This document shows, piece by piece, positions 23,651 to 35,484 of a stretch of DNA of 64,000 bases. Source of the stretch: Acanthamoeba sp. SK_2022b. Its lineage: Eukaryota; Discosea; Longamoebia; Acanthamoebidae. Below the pieces are notes generated by a model. That model had not been told where the DNA came from. It saw only the letters and a program-made list of their open reading frames with translations, and ran no database searches. The translations under genes and the position numbers were made by a program. The stretch lies in contig JANDJZ010000057.1 of the NCBI GenBank assembly GCA_027943245.1, positions 62,001 through 126,000 on the forward strand, read 5' to 3'. How positions within the stretch are numbered: position 1 is the stretch's first letter; each line of letters opens with the position of its first letter.

Positions 23651-24703
23651 ATGAAACTCAGTAAAAAGAACGCGGTCGTGGTGCGCAAGGCGCTGGACGG
23701 TTGGGTGGGAGAAGGCGCCTTGACGCCCGAACAACGGCAGCAACTGCTGCAGCATGTGGCCGTGCAGCCTTTCGACTGGCGGCGGCTGGCGCGCTATGCG
23801 TTTCTCGCCGCGCTGGCCTCGCTGCTGATCGCCGTCACCAGCCTGTTCGCCGACAGCGAACTGCTTGCATGGCTCAGCGGGCTGTTCCGCTTCGACGCAC
23901 CGGTGCGCATGGCGATCGCCGGCATACTGGCGGCGCTGGCCTACGTCTGGGCGCTGCGTCGCCGCCGGCGCCACCCGGAAAAACGCTACGGCAATGAGGC
24001 CGCGCTGTTTGTCGCCGTGTTGCTTACCGCCTGCGCCTTATGGCAGCTGGGGGTCTGGCTGGATAACGGCAGCGGCCGGGTTTCCGTGCTGCTGCTGTTC
24101 GCCGCGCTGCTGTACGGCGCGATCGGCTGGTTCAGCCGCTCCGGGCTGGTGTGGTGGTTCGCCCTGCTGTCGCTCGGCAATGCCTTCGGCGCCGAGACCG
24201 GCTACCTGTCCGGCTGGGGCGCCTACTGGCTCGGCATGAGCTACCCGATTCGCTTTATCGCCTTTGGTGCGGTGCTGATCGCCGCCGCGCTGCTGTTGCG
24301 GCCGCTGTTGGCGCAACGCGGCCTGCAGCGGGTGTCGCTGGCGATGGGCCTGCTGTACCTGTTTATCGCCCTGTGGCTGCTGTCTATCTTCGGCAACTAC
24401 GGCGATCTCGACAGCTGGTACAGCGCGCGCCAGATCGAGCTGTTCCACTGGAGCCTGCTGTTCGGGCTGGCTGCCCTCGCCGCCATCTGGCTGGGGTTGA
24501 AGCATGACGACGCCATGCTGCGCGGCTTCGGGCTGACCTTCCTCGGCATTAACCTGTATACCCGTCTGTTCGAGTTTTTCTGGGACAGCATGCCGAAGGC
24601 GGTTTTCTTCGTGCTGCTCGGCCTGAGCCTGTGGGCGCTGGGGCATTATGCGGAGAAGATTTGGCAGCTGGGGCGCAAGCCGCACGACGTGACCGACGAC
24701 TGA
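23651..24703 (+). CDS. DUF2157-type multi-pass membrane protein
   Basis: The 350-residue protein begins with a soluble segment of about 45 residues typical of DUF2157 (MKLSKKNAVVVRKALDGWVGEGAL), followed by roughly nine to ten hydrophobic helices. Function is not known for the family. The start is the ATG at 23651, 10 bp after CAGGGA; longer frames upstream overlap tadA and have no support. It ends at a hairpin shared with pgpC, with which it converges. Confidence 0.8.
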   Translation: MKLSKKNAVVVRKALDGWVGEGALTPEQRQQLLQHVAVQPFDWRRLARYAFLAALASLLIAVTSLFADSELLAWLSGLFRFDAPVRMAIAGILAALAYVWALRRRRRHPEKRYGNEAALFVAVLLTACALWQLGVWLDNGSGRVSVLLLFAALLYGAIGWFSRSGLVWWFALLSLGNAFGAETGYLSGWGAYWLGMSYPIRFIAFGAVLIAAALLLRPLLAQRGLQRVSLAMGLLYLFIALWLLSIFGNYGDLDSWYSARQIELFHWSLLFGLAALAAIWLGLKHDDAMLRGFGLTFLGINLYTRLFEFFWDSMPKAVFFVLLGLSLWALGHYAEKIWQLGRKPHDVTDD

Positions 24704-24725
24704 TCGTGGTGCCGATAAAAGCAGA

Positions 24726-24747
24726 AAGGGCGGAATCTTCCGCCCTT
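24726..24747. terminator. bidirectional terminator between the DUF2157 gene and pgpC
   Basis: Stem AAGGGCGGAA/TTCCGCCCTT with a 2-nt loop, between convergent genes. Confidence 0.75.
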
Positions 24748-24750
24748 GGT

Positions 24751-25407
24751 TTATTCCAGCTGCTGCAGCTCGCCCTGCTTGCTTACCCGCCAGCGGTGCT
24801 CGCAAAAGAACAGCAGCGGATTATCCTGCTTGCTGTCGCTGTAGCCGCTGTACAGCTTCAGCGGCGCACCGAGCCGCTGCTCCAGCTGCACCACTTTCTG
24901 CGCTCCCAGGCAGCGCAGGGTCAAGACCCAGCCGCCGCAGCGGCGCGTGATGCGGCTGCCGATCAACCGCACCCGCGGCAGAAACGCCGAATCGCGATAC
25001 ACCTGCTCCACCAGCCGCTCCGGCGAGCCGGTAATCAGCCACACTTCGGCATCGTGCTCCTCCAGGTACTGCCGCAGCCGCATTTGCACCACCGGAAATG
25101 CGGTCACCTTCTGGCGAAAGACCTCGATAAACTGCCGCTCCAGCGCCTTTAGCGTCGTTTCGGAACGCCCAAAAGTGATCGCCCACAGCAGCAGGCTCAT
25201 CGGCCAACGCGCGGCGCGCCCCAGCAGCAGCAGCGCCAGACCGATCGGCAGCAGCAGCGGTATCACCAGCAACAGGTTCAGCGGTAAGCGGCGCAGCAGA
25301 AAACGCAAGAAACTGCCGAACATATCCTCCTGATGCAGGGTGCCGTCCAGATCGAAAAAGACCACGCGGCGCCCCTCTGCGGCCGGTTGTTGCTGCTTGT
25401 CGCTCAA
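24751..25407 (-). CDS. pgpC: phosphatidylglycerophosphatase C (YfhB)
   Basis: The 218-residue HAD-family phosphatase has motif I FFDLDGTL (about residues 17-24) and a membrane-associated hydrophobic hairpin (about 37-62). Motif II is in LITGSPERLV, with later HAD motifs near SGYSDSKQDNPLL. It dephosphorylates phosphatidylglycerol phosphate. The resemblance to E. coli YfhB extends to the last residues (GELQQLE), and it sits in the usual place near tadA. Confidence 0.94.
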   Translation of the reverse strand: MSDKQQQPAAEGRRVVFFDLDGTLHQEDMFGSFLRFLLRRLPLNLLLVIPLLLPIGLALLLLGRAARWPMSLLLWAITFGRSETTLKALERQFIEVFRQKVTAFPVVQMRLRQYLEEHDAEVWLITGSPERLVEQVYRDSAFLPRVRLIGSRITRRCGGWVLTLRCLGAQKVVQLEQRLGAPLKLYSGYSDSKQDNPLLFFCEHRWRVSKQGELQQLE

Positions 25408-25410
25408 ACG

Positions 25411-26778
25411 CTACTCCTCGGGATCGTTGAACCCCATCATCCAGGTGAAGAGAAAACCGGCGATAATCGTAATCAGCATCCCCGCCAGATACAACATCAC
25501 CTTACCTGAGACGATGGTCAACGCCAAAGGCAGCCCCGAAATGCCGAAGGTGATCACCGTCGCCACCTTCCAGTAGCTGATGAGCGCGCCGCCGACCGCA
25601 CCGCCGAGGCAGGCGCCGATAAACGGCCGGCCCAGCGGCAGCGTCACCCCGAAGATCAGCGGCTCGCCGATGCCGAGAATGCCGACCGGCAACGCCCCTT
25701 TGATCACCTTTTTCAGCCGCGCATTGCGGGTTTTCAACAGCACCGCCAGCGCCGCCCCCACCTGCCCGACGCCGGCCATCGCCAGGATCGGCAACAGCGG
25801 GTTGGAACCGTGCGCCTGCACCAGCTCGACGTGGATCGGCACCAGCCCCTGATGCAGACCGGAGAGCACCAGCGGCAGGAACAGCCCCGAGAGCAGCGCT
25901 CCCACCAGCAGCCCGCCCTTGTCGATCGCCAGATTGGCGCCGTGGGCGATGGCGTCGGAGATAATGCCGCCGATCGGCTGCAGAATCAGGATCGCCAGCG
26001 AGGCGGTGACCAGCGTGGTCAGCAGTGGGTTAAGGATCAGTTCGACCGATTCCGGCAGCAGCGTGCGCAGGCGTTTCTCCACCCAGCACATCAACGCCAC
26101 CACCAGCAGCACGGCGATCACCCCGCCGCGCCCCGGCTGCAGCGCCTCGCCGAACAAGGTAATCTGCGCCAGCGCCGGGCTGGAGAGAATGCCGGCCATC
26201 ACGCCGCCCATCGCCTGAGAGCCACCGAATACCCGCGCGGCGTTGACCCCGACCAAAATGTTCATGATGGCGAACACCGCGCTGCCGAAGATCGCCAACA
26301 GCCCCAGCACGTTCGGGTAGTCCACCGCCAGCTGGCCGGCGATGTCAGGCCGTTTCAGCAGGTTGATGATGCCGGTGATCAGGCCCGAGGCGATAAACGC
26401 CGGGATCAGCGGAATAAAGACATCGGCCAGTTTTTTCAGCGCGCCGCTCATCGGCGCAGCGTATTTTTGCTTGGCCTGCGCCTTGGTGCGGGCCGCGTCA
26501 CCGACGGCGACGACGGGCTGCGCGCTTCCGCTCAGCAATTCGCGCATGGCATCCACCACTTTGGCGGCGGCGCCTGGGCCAACGATAAACTGATGCTGCT
26601 CACCCTGTTTGATATAGCCCTTCACGCCGGGCAGCTGCCTGAGGGCGGCCAGATCCAGGCGCTGTTCGTCGCTGACCTCGACGCGCACCCGCGTCATGCA
26701 GTTCTCCAGTTTGAGGATATTACCCTCGCCCCCCACGCCCGCCAGGATCTGTGTCGCCAATGCCGTTGTCTTGTCCAT
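25411..26778 (-). CDS. murP: PTS N-acetylmuramic acid transporter, EIIBC
   Basis: The 455-residue protein has an EIIB domain with phospho-Cys in LENCMTRVRVEV near residue 28 and a ten-helix EIIC domain. It lacks an EIIA, so it needs the glucose EIIA, as E. coli MurP does. It imports and phosphorylates MurNAc. The ATG at 26778 follows GGTGGGG at good spacing; a GTG four codons upstream is less likely. It sits 18 bp downstream of murQ and ends 3 bp before the pgpC start, so all three may be read together. Confidence 0.92.
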   Translation of the reverse strand: MDKTTALATQILAGVGGEGNILKLENCMTRVRVEVSDEQRLDLAALRQLPGVKGYIKQGEQHQFIVGPGAAAKVVDAMRELLSGSAQPVVAVGDAARTKAQAKQKYAAPMSGALKKLADVFIPLIPAFIASGLITGIINLLKRPDIAGQLAVDYPNVLGLLAIFGSAVFAIMNILVGVNAARVFGGSQAMGGVMAGILSSPALAQITLFGEALQPGRGGVIAVLLVVALMCWVEKRLRTLLPESVELILNPLLTTLVTASLAILILQPIGGIISDAIAHGANLAIDKGGLLVGALLSGLFLPLVLSGLHQGLVPIHVELVQAHGSNPLLPILAMAGVGQVGAALAVLLKTRNARLKKVIKGALPVGILGIGEPLIFGVTLPLGRPFIGACLGGAVGGALISYWKVATVITFGISGLPLALTIVSGKVMLYLAGMLITIIAGFLFTWMMGFNDPEE

Positions 26779-26796
26779 CGCCGCCCCCACCGTGAA

Positions 26797-27690
26797 TTAA
26801 CGCGCCAGCGCCGCGCGCAGGTAGCCGTCGTGCCGCTGCAGCCGCTGCTGCGCCTCTTCGGCGCTGACGCCGGCTAAAAGCATCAGGATCGCCGGTTTGA
26901 CTTCGAAGCCGGTCTGCGCCAGCGCCGCCTCCGCCTGAGCGCGTTCGGCGCCGGTGGCCTCCACCACGATGCGGCAGGCGCGATCCACCAGTTTGACGTT
27001 GGTGGCCTTCACGTCCACCATCAGGTTCTGGTAAACCTTGCCCAGCTTGACCATCGCGCCGGTCGACAGCATGTTGAGCACCAGCTTCTGCGCAGTGCCG
27101 GATTTCAGACGCGTCGAGCCGGTCAGGGCCTCCGGCCCCACCACCGGCGAGATCGCCACCTGCGCTTCGTGCGCGATCGGCGAATCCGGGTTGCAGGAGA
27201 TGGCCGCCGTCGGGCAGCCCAGCCCGCGCGCATAGCGCAGTGCGCCAATCACATAAGGCGTGCGCCCGGAGGCCGCCAACCCCACCACCATATCGACGGC
27301 GGTGAGGTTCAGCGCCCGGAGATCGGCTTCGCCCAAAGCTTCGTCGTCTTCCGCCCCTTCCACCGCTTTAAGCAACGCGCCCGGCCCGCCGGCGATCAGC
27401 CCCACCACCACGCCGTGCGGCACGCCGAAGGTCGGCGGGCACTCGGAGGCATCCAGCACGCCCAGGCGGCCGCTGGTGCCGGCGCCCAAATAAATCAGCC
27501 GCCCACCGGCCTTCAACGCCGCCGCCGCCAAATCGACCGCCTGCGCAATCGCCGGCAGCACCTTTTCGATCGCCTCCGGCACCTTGCGGTCTTCCTGGTT
27601 AAAGCAGCGGACCATCTCCAGCGTCGACATCTCATCCAGCCTCATAGTGGCCGGGTTGCGGGTTTCCGATACCAGTGCGCCTAAGTTCAT
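26797..27690 (-). CDS. murQ: N-acetylmuramic acid 6-phosphate etherase
   Basis: The 297-residue protein has a SIS domain with a sugar-phosphate-binding [16 protein letters not shown] near residues 68-83, and a C-terminal UBA-like helical tail. It removes the lactyl ether of MurNAc-6-P to give GlcNAc-6-P. It is the first gene of the murQP unit, divergent from its regulator murR. Confidence 0.96.
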   Translation of the reverse strand: MNLGALVSETRNPATMRLDEMSTLEMVRCFNQEDRKVPEAIEKVLPAIAQAVDLAAAALKAGGRLIYLGAGTSGRLGVLDASECPPTFGVPHGVVVGLIAGGPGALLKAVEGAEDDEALGEADLRALNLTAVDMVVGLAASGRTPYVIGALRYARGLGCPTAAISCNPDSPIAHEAQVAISPVVGPEALTGSTRLKSGTAQKLVLNMLSTGAMVKLGKVYQNLMVDVKATNVKLVDRACRIVVEATGAERAQAEAALAQTGFEVKPAILMLLAGVSAEEAQQRLQRHDGYLRAALAR

Positions 27691-27701
27691 CTGTTCACCT
27701 T

Positions 27702-27716
27702 TGAATTTTTAATTCA
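27702..27716. promoter_or_regulatory. candidate MurR operator 1
   Basis: Inverted repeat TGAATT-TTT-AATTCA in the murQ-murR divergent spacer, just upstream of murQ. It has the same pattern as the repeat at 27734-27750. Confidence 0.6.
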
Positions 27717-27733
27717 CAAAATTAAATCAATAT

Positions 27734-27750
27734 TTGAATATTTTATTCAA
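27734..27750. promoter_or_regulatory. candidate MurR operator 2
   Basis: Inverted repeat TTGAATA-TTT-TATTCAA, 33 bp centre-to-centre from operator 1, that is three helical turns. It is suited to a dimeric or tetrameric RpiR-family repressor. Confidence 0.62.
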
Positions 27751-27857
27751 CAAAGCGAGCGCTATTTGCTATTTTAACGACGAGCTCACGAAAATTTTCA
27801 CCGCGCGTTTTCGCCGCCTGCGTGGCAAAATGGCCGCTGGTTTCCAGGGAAAGATCA

Positions 27858-28706
27858 ATGAGTACCCTTCTGCGCATTCGCCAGATGTATCCGACACTGG
27901 CGCAAAACGACCGCAAGCTGGCGGATTTTTTGCTGAACAACGCCGAGCAGGCGCGCCATCTCAGCTCGCAAAAGCTGGCCCAGCTGGCCGGCATCAGCCA
28001 GTCGAGCGTGGTGAAGTTCGCCCAAAAGCTGGGCTATAAAGGTTTCCCGGCGTTGAAGCTGGCGCTGAGCGAGACGCTGGCCCAGCCGCAGGCCGAACCG
28101 GTCGTGACCGTTCACAACCACATCCTCAGCAGCGACACGCTGAAAACCGTCGGTGAAAAGCTATTGGCGGAAAAGCAGGCGGCGCTGCGCGCGACGCTGG
28201 ACATCAACAGCGAAGAGCGGCTGCATCAGGCGCTGGACATGCTGCGCCAGGCGCGCCGGGTAATGCTGATCGGCATCGGCGCTTCCGGGCTGGTGGCCAA
28301 GGATTTTTCCTTCAAGCTGCTGAAAATCGGCGTGATGGCGGTGGCCGAAGCGGACATGCACGTTCAGCTGGCGGCGGTGCAGGCGCTGGACAAACGCGAT
28401 CTGCTGCTCGCTATCTCCTTCAGCGGCGAACGGCGTGAAATCAATCTGGCGGCGGAAGAGGCGCGCCAGGCCGGCGCCAGGGTGTTGGCGCTGACCAGCT
28501 TTTCTCCCAACGGCCTGCAGCAGCGCGCGGATCACTGCCTCTACACCATCGCCGAAGAGCCCCACACCCGCAGCGCGGCCATCTCTTCCAGCACGGCCCA
28601 GTACGCTCTCACCGATCTGCTGTTTATGGCGCTGATCCAGCACGATCTCGATCATGCCCGCGACCGCATCAAGCACAGCGAACAGTTAATGAAAAAGTTG
28701 GTCTGA
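27858..28706 (+). CDS. murR: RpiR-family repressor of the MurNAc genes
   Basis: The 282-residue protein has an N-terminal helix-turn-helix (SSQKLAQLAGISQSSVVKFA, about residues 36-55) and a C-terminal SIS domain (IGIGASGLVAKDFSFKL) that would bind MurNAc-6-P. The start at 27858 follows AGGGA; an upstream in-frame Met adds 12 unsupported residues. Divergent orientation from murQP matches the E. coli arrangement. Confidence 0.92.
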   Translation: MSTLLRIRQMYPTLAQNDRKLADFLLNNAEQARHLSSQKLAQLAGISQSSVVKFAQKLGYKGFPALKLALSETLAQPQAEPVVTVHNHILSSDTLKTVGEKLLAEKQAALRATLDINSEERLHQALDMLRQARRVMLIGIGASGLVAKDFSFKLLKIGVMAVAEADMHVQLAAVQALDKRDLLLAISFSGERREINLAAEEARQAGARVLALTSFSPNGLQQRADHCLYTIAEEPHTRSAAISSSTAQYALTDLLFMALIQHDLDHARDRIKHSEQLMKKLV

Positions 28707-28897
28707 GGCGTACATACAATCACAATTGCCTTTGCAACCTCCTCAGTGACAGTACGGATGCTGAGATATTACTTTATTGAGCAAGCTTATTACTTCAACG
28801 ATACCGGCAAACGCAATATTTATTGCTGACACATTATCTACTAATGTTACAATGTGGACAGTGATTAACTTGATTACGTATAGAAAAGGAATTTATT

Positions 28898-30214
28898 TTG
28901 AAAACCCTCTTAAAATCAACATTATGCTCTTTCTTATTCTTACCATTCCTTACCATTGCCAGCGTCGGTTTCTTATCCCCAAGTGGTGTTAATAAAGATT
29001 TCGCTGACAAAGTAGATTTTGCAATGATCAATGTTTATAACGCAGACCAACTGCGAGAAAACCTCGTCATTGCCAAAGAGCATAATTTGAAAATTTTCTT
29101 GGATCTGGGACCATCCATCAATACAGCCAGAGAGACTAAAGATATTAACGTAAATTATCACGATGGAAACGGCAGTGTTCAAAAAAAAGTGTTCACTCCA
29201 CAGGAGAAAAATAAACTAAGGAAATTACCTGAACCCGACGAACTAAATACGAGACTAAATCTGTACATTCCTATCATCAAAGAATACCCAGGTACCGTTG
29301 CGGCTATCTTTCTTGCTGACGAACCCTATTTAAACGGATTAAATAAAAAAGACCTCGAACTTGTCGCAGAGAAAACGCGGAAAATATTAAACGACAACAA
29401 TTTAAAAAAAATAAAACTAGGCGTTATCTTTGCCAGTGCAATGTTTGATCGTGATTTTGCAAAAATGATGGATGGAAACTCGTCAAAATACGTTGTCAAT
29501 ATTGATAGCCATTATAAAAGCATTATGGAAAAGAAACCGACTAACGATGAGTTGCAATGGGTTGAAGCGATTAAAGCCAATCGACTGACAACTTATGACT
29601 CAGCTGGGAATCTCTATACACAAGGGGGAATTCCTAAAGGGTTCGACATTTACACCTTTGATTTTTATCTCTCGACTATACTGTTAGATAATCTTTATGA
29701 AAACGTCATCACTTGGTTGAAAAATAAAAATCTCAGCACCAGCTGTGAAATGCTTCAAGAAAAAACCATCAGCCAACTTAGAAATGAACTGAGCTTCTTC
29801 AACGATGGGCCGGTTTCAACTTCTAAAAAAGAAATGGATAGCGATCAACATCTGCTAGATGCTTTATATCAATGTCGTATGGAAACGGTCACCAAACTCT
29901 TGAAGGCAGAAATAGAGAAAACATCACCTAAGGCAGAAATTATCCTTATTTCTGAATCCAGCAGCAATGGTGCAATGGAATTTGACGCACAGGGAAACAT
30001 TGAGAAATATCAACCGGAAAAACTGGTGGAACTACGTGTCTTACAAGAAGTACAAAGAGCAAAGAAATTCTATCAAGATAATGCCAACAGCAATGTTTCC
30101 GGCATCATGTTTTTCCTATATGCCAATGAATATGATAAGACGATAAAGATTAACATTGGTGGCGCAGCTGGCATGCCAGCGGTATTGAGCGAAATTTACT
30201 CTATCAAACAATGA
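28898..30214 (+). CDS. exported protein of unknown function, TIM-barrel glycosidase-like
   Basis: I do not recognise this 438-residue protein. The start is TTG, with AAAGGA 8 bp upstream. A signal peptide covers about residues 1-22. The body alternates short beta strands and helices. A strand ending in FLADEPY (near 140) and one ending in LISESSS (near 350) put acidic residues where clan GH-A glycosidases carry their acid/base and nucleophile, so a sugar-hydrolase-like barrel is possible. That is inference from pattern only. The gene is strongly AT-rich against its GC-rich neighbours, suggesting acquisition. It interrupts the core order between murR and yfhL. Confidence 0.75.
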   Translation: MKTLLKSTLCSFLFLPFLTIASVGFLSPSGVNKDFADKVDFAMINVYNADQLRENLVIAKEHNLKIFLDLGPSINTARETKDINVNYHDGNGSVQKKVFTPQEKNKLRKLPEPDELNTRLNLYIPIIKEYPGTVAAIFLADEPYLNGLNKKDLELVAEKTRKILNDNNLKKIKLGVIFASAMFDRDFAKMMDGNSSKYVVNIDSHYKSIMEKKPTNDELQWVEAIKANRLTTYDSAGNLYTQGGIPKGFDIYTFDFYLSTILLDNLYENVITWLKNKNLSTSCEMLQEKTISQLRNELSFFNDGPVSTSKKEMDSDQHLLDALYQCRMETVTKLLKAEIEKTSPKAEIILISESSSNGAMEFDAQGNIEKYQPEKLVELRVLQEVQRAKKFYQDNANSNVSGIMFFLYANEYDKTIKINIGGAAGMPAVLSEIYSIKQ

Positions 30215-30224
30215 TCCGCTAATA

Positions 30225-30244
30225 AGGGAGCTTCGGCTCCCTTT
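30225..30244 (+). terminator. terminator after the exported protein gene
   Basis: Stem AGGGAGC-TTCG-GCTCCCT then TTT, 10 bp past the stop codon. Confidence 0.75.
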
Positions 30245-30360
30245 AATCATGGGGGCTTATATCTAACCAGCAACGTCAGAACACTACAAACGCTGTCACT
30301 CTTATCCGCCGACCACGACGCTCTATCCCCCATCGCATCAAATTCAGCAATAGTTGATGA

Positions 30361-30687
<327 letters not shown>

Positions 30688-30705
30688 TCCGCCGCAGGAC
30701 TGACA

Positions 30706-30726
30706 AGGGCGCCACAGGCGCCCTTT
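30706..30726. terminator. terminator between yfhL and acpS
   Basis: Stem AGGGCGCC-ACA-GGCGCCCT followed by TT; the genes converge here. Confidence 0.75.
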
Positions 30727-30732
30727 CTCTTT

Positions 30733-31113
30733 TCAGCTTTCGACGATCACCGTCGCGCAGGCGTAGCGCCGTTCGTCGGCCAGCGAAACGTGGATCGCGG
30801 CGACCCCCATCTCCCCGGCCAGCTCGGCGGCGCGGCCGTGCAAACGAATATTCGGCTTGCCCAACGCATCGTTGAACACTTCGAATTGATTGAACGCCAG
30901 GCCGTTGCGAATGCCGGTGCCGAACGCCTTGGCGGCGGCCTCTTTCACGGCGAAACGTTTGGCCAGAAAGCGAATCGGCTGCTGGTGCTGCTGATACAGC
31001 GCCCACTCGGCGTCGCTCAGCACGCGGCGTGCCAGACGATCGCCGCTGCGCTCCACCACCGCTTCGATACGCGCCATCTCGACGATGTCGGTACCCAGCC
31101 CGAGCACCGCCAT
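30733..31113 (-). CDS. acpS: holo-[acyl-carrier-protein] synthase
   Basis: The 126-residue enzyme transfers 4'-phosphopantetheine from CoA to apo-ACP. Motifs are [13 protein letters not shown] (Asp near residue 9) and [13 protein letters not shown] (Glu near 58). The start MAVLGLGTD overlaps the pdxJ stop by one base (TAATG). It is the last gene of the lepA-to-acpS unit. Confidence 0.96.
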   Translation of the reverse strand: MAVLGLGTDIVEMARIEAVVERSGDRLARRVLSDAEWALYQQHQQPIRFLAKRFAVKEAAAKAFGTGIRNGLAFNQFEVFNDALGKPNIRLHGRAAELAGEMGVAAIHVSLADERRYACATVIVES

Positions 31114-31844
31114 TACCGACGCGCTTCCCGCATCAGCACTTTCATGTCGGCAACCGCGGCCGGCAGCCCGCACATCACCGCCTGGCCGATAATCGCATGG
31201 CCGATGTTCAGCTCGTGCATTTCCGGCAGCGCGGCAATCGGCTGCACGTTGTGGTAGGTCAGGCCGTGGCCGGCGTTGACCTTCAGCCCTTTCTCGGCCG
31301 CGTAGGCGGCGGCTACCGCTATGCGGCGCAGCTCGGCCTGTACCGCCAGCTCGCCCTGGGCTTCGGCGTAGGCACCGGTGTGGATCTCGATATAAGGAGC
31401 GCCCACCGCCACCGCCGCGTCGATCTGGCGATGATCGGGATCGATGAACAGCGAGACCAAAATGCCCGCCTGCGCCAGGCGCTCAACCGCCACGCTCATT
31501 TTGTCCAGCTGGCCGGCGACGTCCAGGCCGCCTTCGGTGGTCACTTCTTCACGCTTTTCCGGCACCAGGCAGCAGAAGTGCGGCTTCAGCTCAATGGCGA
31601 TGTCCAGCATCTCGTCGGTCACCGCCATCTCCAGATTCATGCGCGTCTGGATGGTCTGGCGCAGCAGGCGCACGTCGCGGTCGGTGATGTGGCGGCGGTC
31701 TTCGCGCAGATGCACGGTAATGCCGTCGGCCCCCGCCTGTTCGGCAATGAATGCCGCCTGAACCGGATCCGGGTATTGGGTTCCGCGCGCGTTACGTAAC
31801 GTGGCGATGTGATCGATATTGACGCCCAGCAGCAAATCAGCCAT
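31113..31844 (-). CDS. pdxJ: pyridoxine 5'-phosphate synthase
   Basis: The 243-residue TIM-barrel enzyme begins [19 protein letters not shown] and has the conserved HLREDRRHI active-site segment. It condenses 1-deoxyxylulose 5-phosphate with aminoacetone phosphate in vitamin B6 synthesis. It lies between recO and acpS, as in E. coli. Confidence 0.97.
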   Translation of the reverse strand: MADLLLGVNIDHIATLRNARGTQYPDPVQAAFIAEQAGADGITVHLREDRRHITDRDVRLLRQTIQTRMNLEMAVTDEMLDIAIELKPHFCCLVPEKREEVTTEGGLDVAGQLDKMSVAVERLAQAGILVSLFIDPDHRQIDAAVAVGAPYIEIHTGAYAEAQGELAVQAELRRIAVAAAYAAEKGLKVNAGHGLTYHNVQPIAALPEMHELNIGHAIIGQAVMCGLPAAVADMKVLMREARR

Positions 31845-31915
31845 GACAACCTCTAAATACGATTTTCAGTGCCAGCAGTTTACACGCGGGCGCAGGGCGG
31901 CAAAAGGGGAAAAGG

Positions 31916-32647
31916 TCAGGCGTCGTCGACCGGCGTATTCGGCTGTTTGCGCACGAACTGGCGGAACAGTTCGCGGCTCTTCAACGGCTTGCCGCCGAGG
32001 TAGGGTTTCAGCGCCATACGGGTGAAACGCTTGGCGGCGCGCAGCGTCTCGGCATCGGGAAACTGACGCTCCGCCAGCGCGCGCAGTTCGCGCCCGGTGA
32101 AGCTGTAATGATCCACCACCAGGCTGGCGATAAAGCCTTTCTCTTCGCGGTAACGATAGGTCATGGCATCATCCACCGGCAGGCCGCTGCCGGCGCAGTG
32201 CAGGAAATCGAGGCCGTAGCCCAGGTGGTGCAGCAAGGCCAGTTCGAACTGACGCAGCGCCTGCTCCGGCGAGCTGTCTTCCGCCGCCAGCGCCTGCAGG
32301 CATTGCAGATAGTCGAAGAACAGCACCGAGTAGTTGGTTTCCTGCTCCAGCACGCGCGCCAGCAGTTCGTTCACGTACAGGCCGCTGTAAAGCATCATGC
32401 CGCTGAGGGGTAAACCGAGGGAGACCGCTTCGGCGTTGCGCAGCGTTTTCACTTCGCCGCGGCCGCCCCAGCGCACTAACAGGGGGGTAAAGGGCTGCAG
32501 GCAACCCTTCAGATTGGAACGGCGGCTGCGCGCGCCTTTCGCCAGCAAGCGCACCCGCCCATGACCTTCGGTAAACAGATCCAGCATCAGACTGGTTTCA
32601 CTGTACGGCCGCCCATGCAGGACGAAAGCGCGCTCCCAGCCGTCCAC
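31916..32647 (-). CDS. recO: DNA repair protein RecO
   Basis: The 243-residue protein has an N-terminal OB fold ([23 protein letters not shown]) and a C-terminal helical domain. It loads RecA with RecR in gap repair. It starts 6 bp after the era stop. Confidence 0.96.
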   Translation of the reverse strand: MDGWERAFVLHGRPYSETSLMLDLFTEGHGRVRLLAKGARSRRSNLKGCLQPFTPLLVRWGGRGEVKTLRNAEAVSLGLPLSGMMLYSGLYVNELLARVLEQETNYSVLFFDYLQCLQALAAEDSSPEQALRQFELALLHHLGYGLDFLHCAGSGLPVDDAMTYRYREEKGFIASLVVDHYSFTGRELRALAERQFPDAETLRAAKRFTRMALKPYLGGKPLKSRELFRQFVRKQPNTPVDDA

Positions 32648-32653
32648 GGATCG

Positions 32654-34242
<1,589 letters not shown>

Positions 34243-34423
34243 TTACCAATAGATCAAGAATGCGTCAAAAACTTGCAGCATACGGAACAGGCCTGCTTCG
34301 CCGAAAGCCGATCCAAAGCTGTTTCGTTTGCAGTGGCTCCCAGCAGGAGCCAACTTTTTATCGCTCGAGAAAGTATTCTACAACGAGTGGAAACATAATG
34401 CTGTGTTTATATCCCCTTAATCT

Positions 34424-34451
34424 TTCACGCCGCAGTAGGCTGCGGCGTGAA
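34424..34451 (-). terminator. 12-bp perfect hairpin between lepB and rnc
   Basis: TTCACGCCGCAG-TAGG-CTGCGGCGTGAA, 24 bp after the lepB stop. No T-run follows on the minus strand, so it may be an RNA-processing or partial-termination element and not a full terminator. Confidence 0.55.
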
Positions 34452-34474
34452 ATAGACAGAGAATAAGTCAGCGA

Positions 34475-35452
34475 TTAATGAATGCCGCCGATCCGGCTGA
34501 AACGCACGCCGGTAGGCCACTCACCTTCCTGCTTTTCAAAGCTCATCCAGATGGCCGTGGCTTTACCCACCAGATTTTTCTCCGGCACAAAGCCCCAGTA
34601 GCGGCTGTCCGCGCTGTTGTCGCGGTTGTCGCCCATCATGAAGTAATGCCCGGCCGGCACCACCCACTCCGCCAGCGGTTTGCCCGGCTGTTGGTAGTAA
34701 GCGCCTACCTGATCCTGCGTGCCCGGCACGGTCAGGATGCGGTGGGTCACGTTGCCCAGGCTCTCCTGACGCTCGCGCAGACGAATGCCGCCCTGCGGCA
34801 CGTTGTCGTTCAGCGGGATTTGGTAGAAGCCGTTGCTGGCCTCGCCCATGCCGCTGCGGCTGAACAGCTGCACGAAGTCGCTCGGCTGGGCGTCCGCGTA
34901 GGTCACCGCCAGCGCGGTATCGCAGGACTGCCCGCTGTTGCAGGACGGCTGCACCGTAACGCGCTTATTCACCGGATCGTAAGTAATACGATCGCCCGGC
35001 AGGCCAATTACGCGCTTGATATAATCCAGCTTCGGATCCAGCGGATATTTAAATACCGCAATATCGCCGCGCTTCGGATGGCCGGTTTCAATGAGCGTGG
35101 TCTGGGTAATCGGATCTTTAATGCCGTAGGCATATTTCTCCACCAGAATGAAATCGCCAATCAACAGCGTCGGCATCATTGAGCCGGACGGGATCTGGAA
35201 CGGTTCGTAAATAAACGAACGCACCACAAAGACCAGCAGCAGCACCGGGAACACCGATGCGCCAGTCTCTACCCAACCAGGCTGCTTCGCCACTTTCGCC
35301 AGCGTTTTATCGTCTACGGCGCCCGCGGTCTGCTCGTTGACCGCCGCGATCTTCGCGCGGCGGGCCGGCGCCCATTTAAAGCGCTCGAAGCACCAGATGA
35401 TCCCGGTGACCAGGGTGGCCAACGCCAGGATCAGGGCAAACATATTCGCCAT
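34475..35452 (-). CDS. lepB: signal peptidase I
   Basis: The 325-residue protein has two N-terminal membrane segments (about residues 4-22 and 65-82), then nucleophile Ser in PSGSMMPTL near residue 94. The catalytic Lys is in YIKRVIGLPGDRI near 149. It cleaves signal peptides on the periplasmic face. It follows lepA by 32 bp. Confidence 0.97.
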   Translation of the reverse strand: MANMFALILALATLVTGIIWCFERFKWAPARRAKIAAVNEQTAGAVDDKTLAKVAKQPGWVETGASVFPVLLLVFVVRSFIYEPFQIPSGSMMPTLLIGDFILVEKYAYGIKDPITQTTLIETGHPKRGDIAVFKYPLDPKLDYIKRVIGLPGDRITYDPVNKRVTVQPSCNSGQSCDTALAVTYADAQPSDFVQLFSRSGMGEASNGFYQIPLNDNVPQGGIRLRERQESLGNVTHRILTVPGTQDQVGAYYQQPGKPLAEWVVPAGHYFMMGDNRDNSADSRYWGFVPEKNLVGKATAIWMSFEKQEGEWPTGVRFSRIGGIH

Positions 35453-35484
35453 GCAAACTCCCTCGTTTCGCGAACTCGTCGCGG

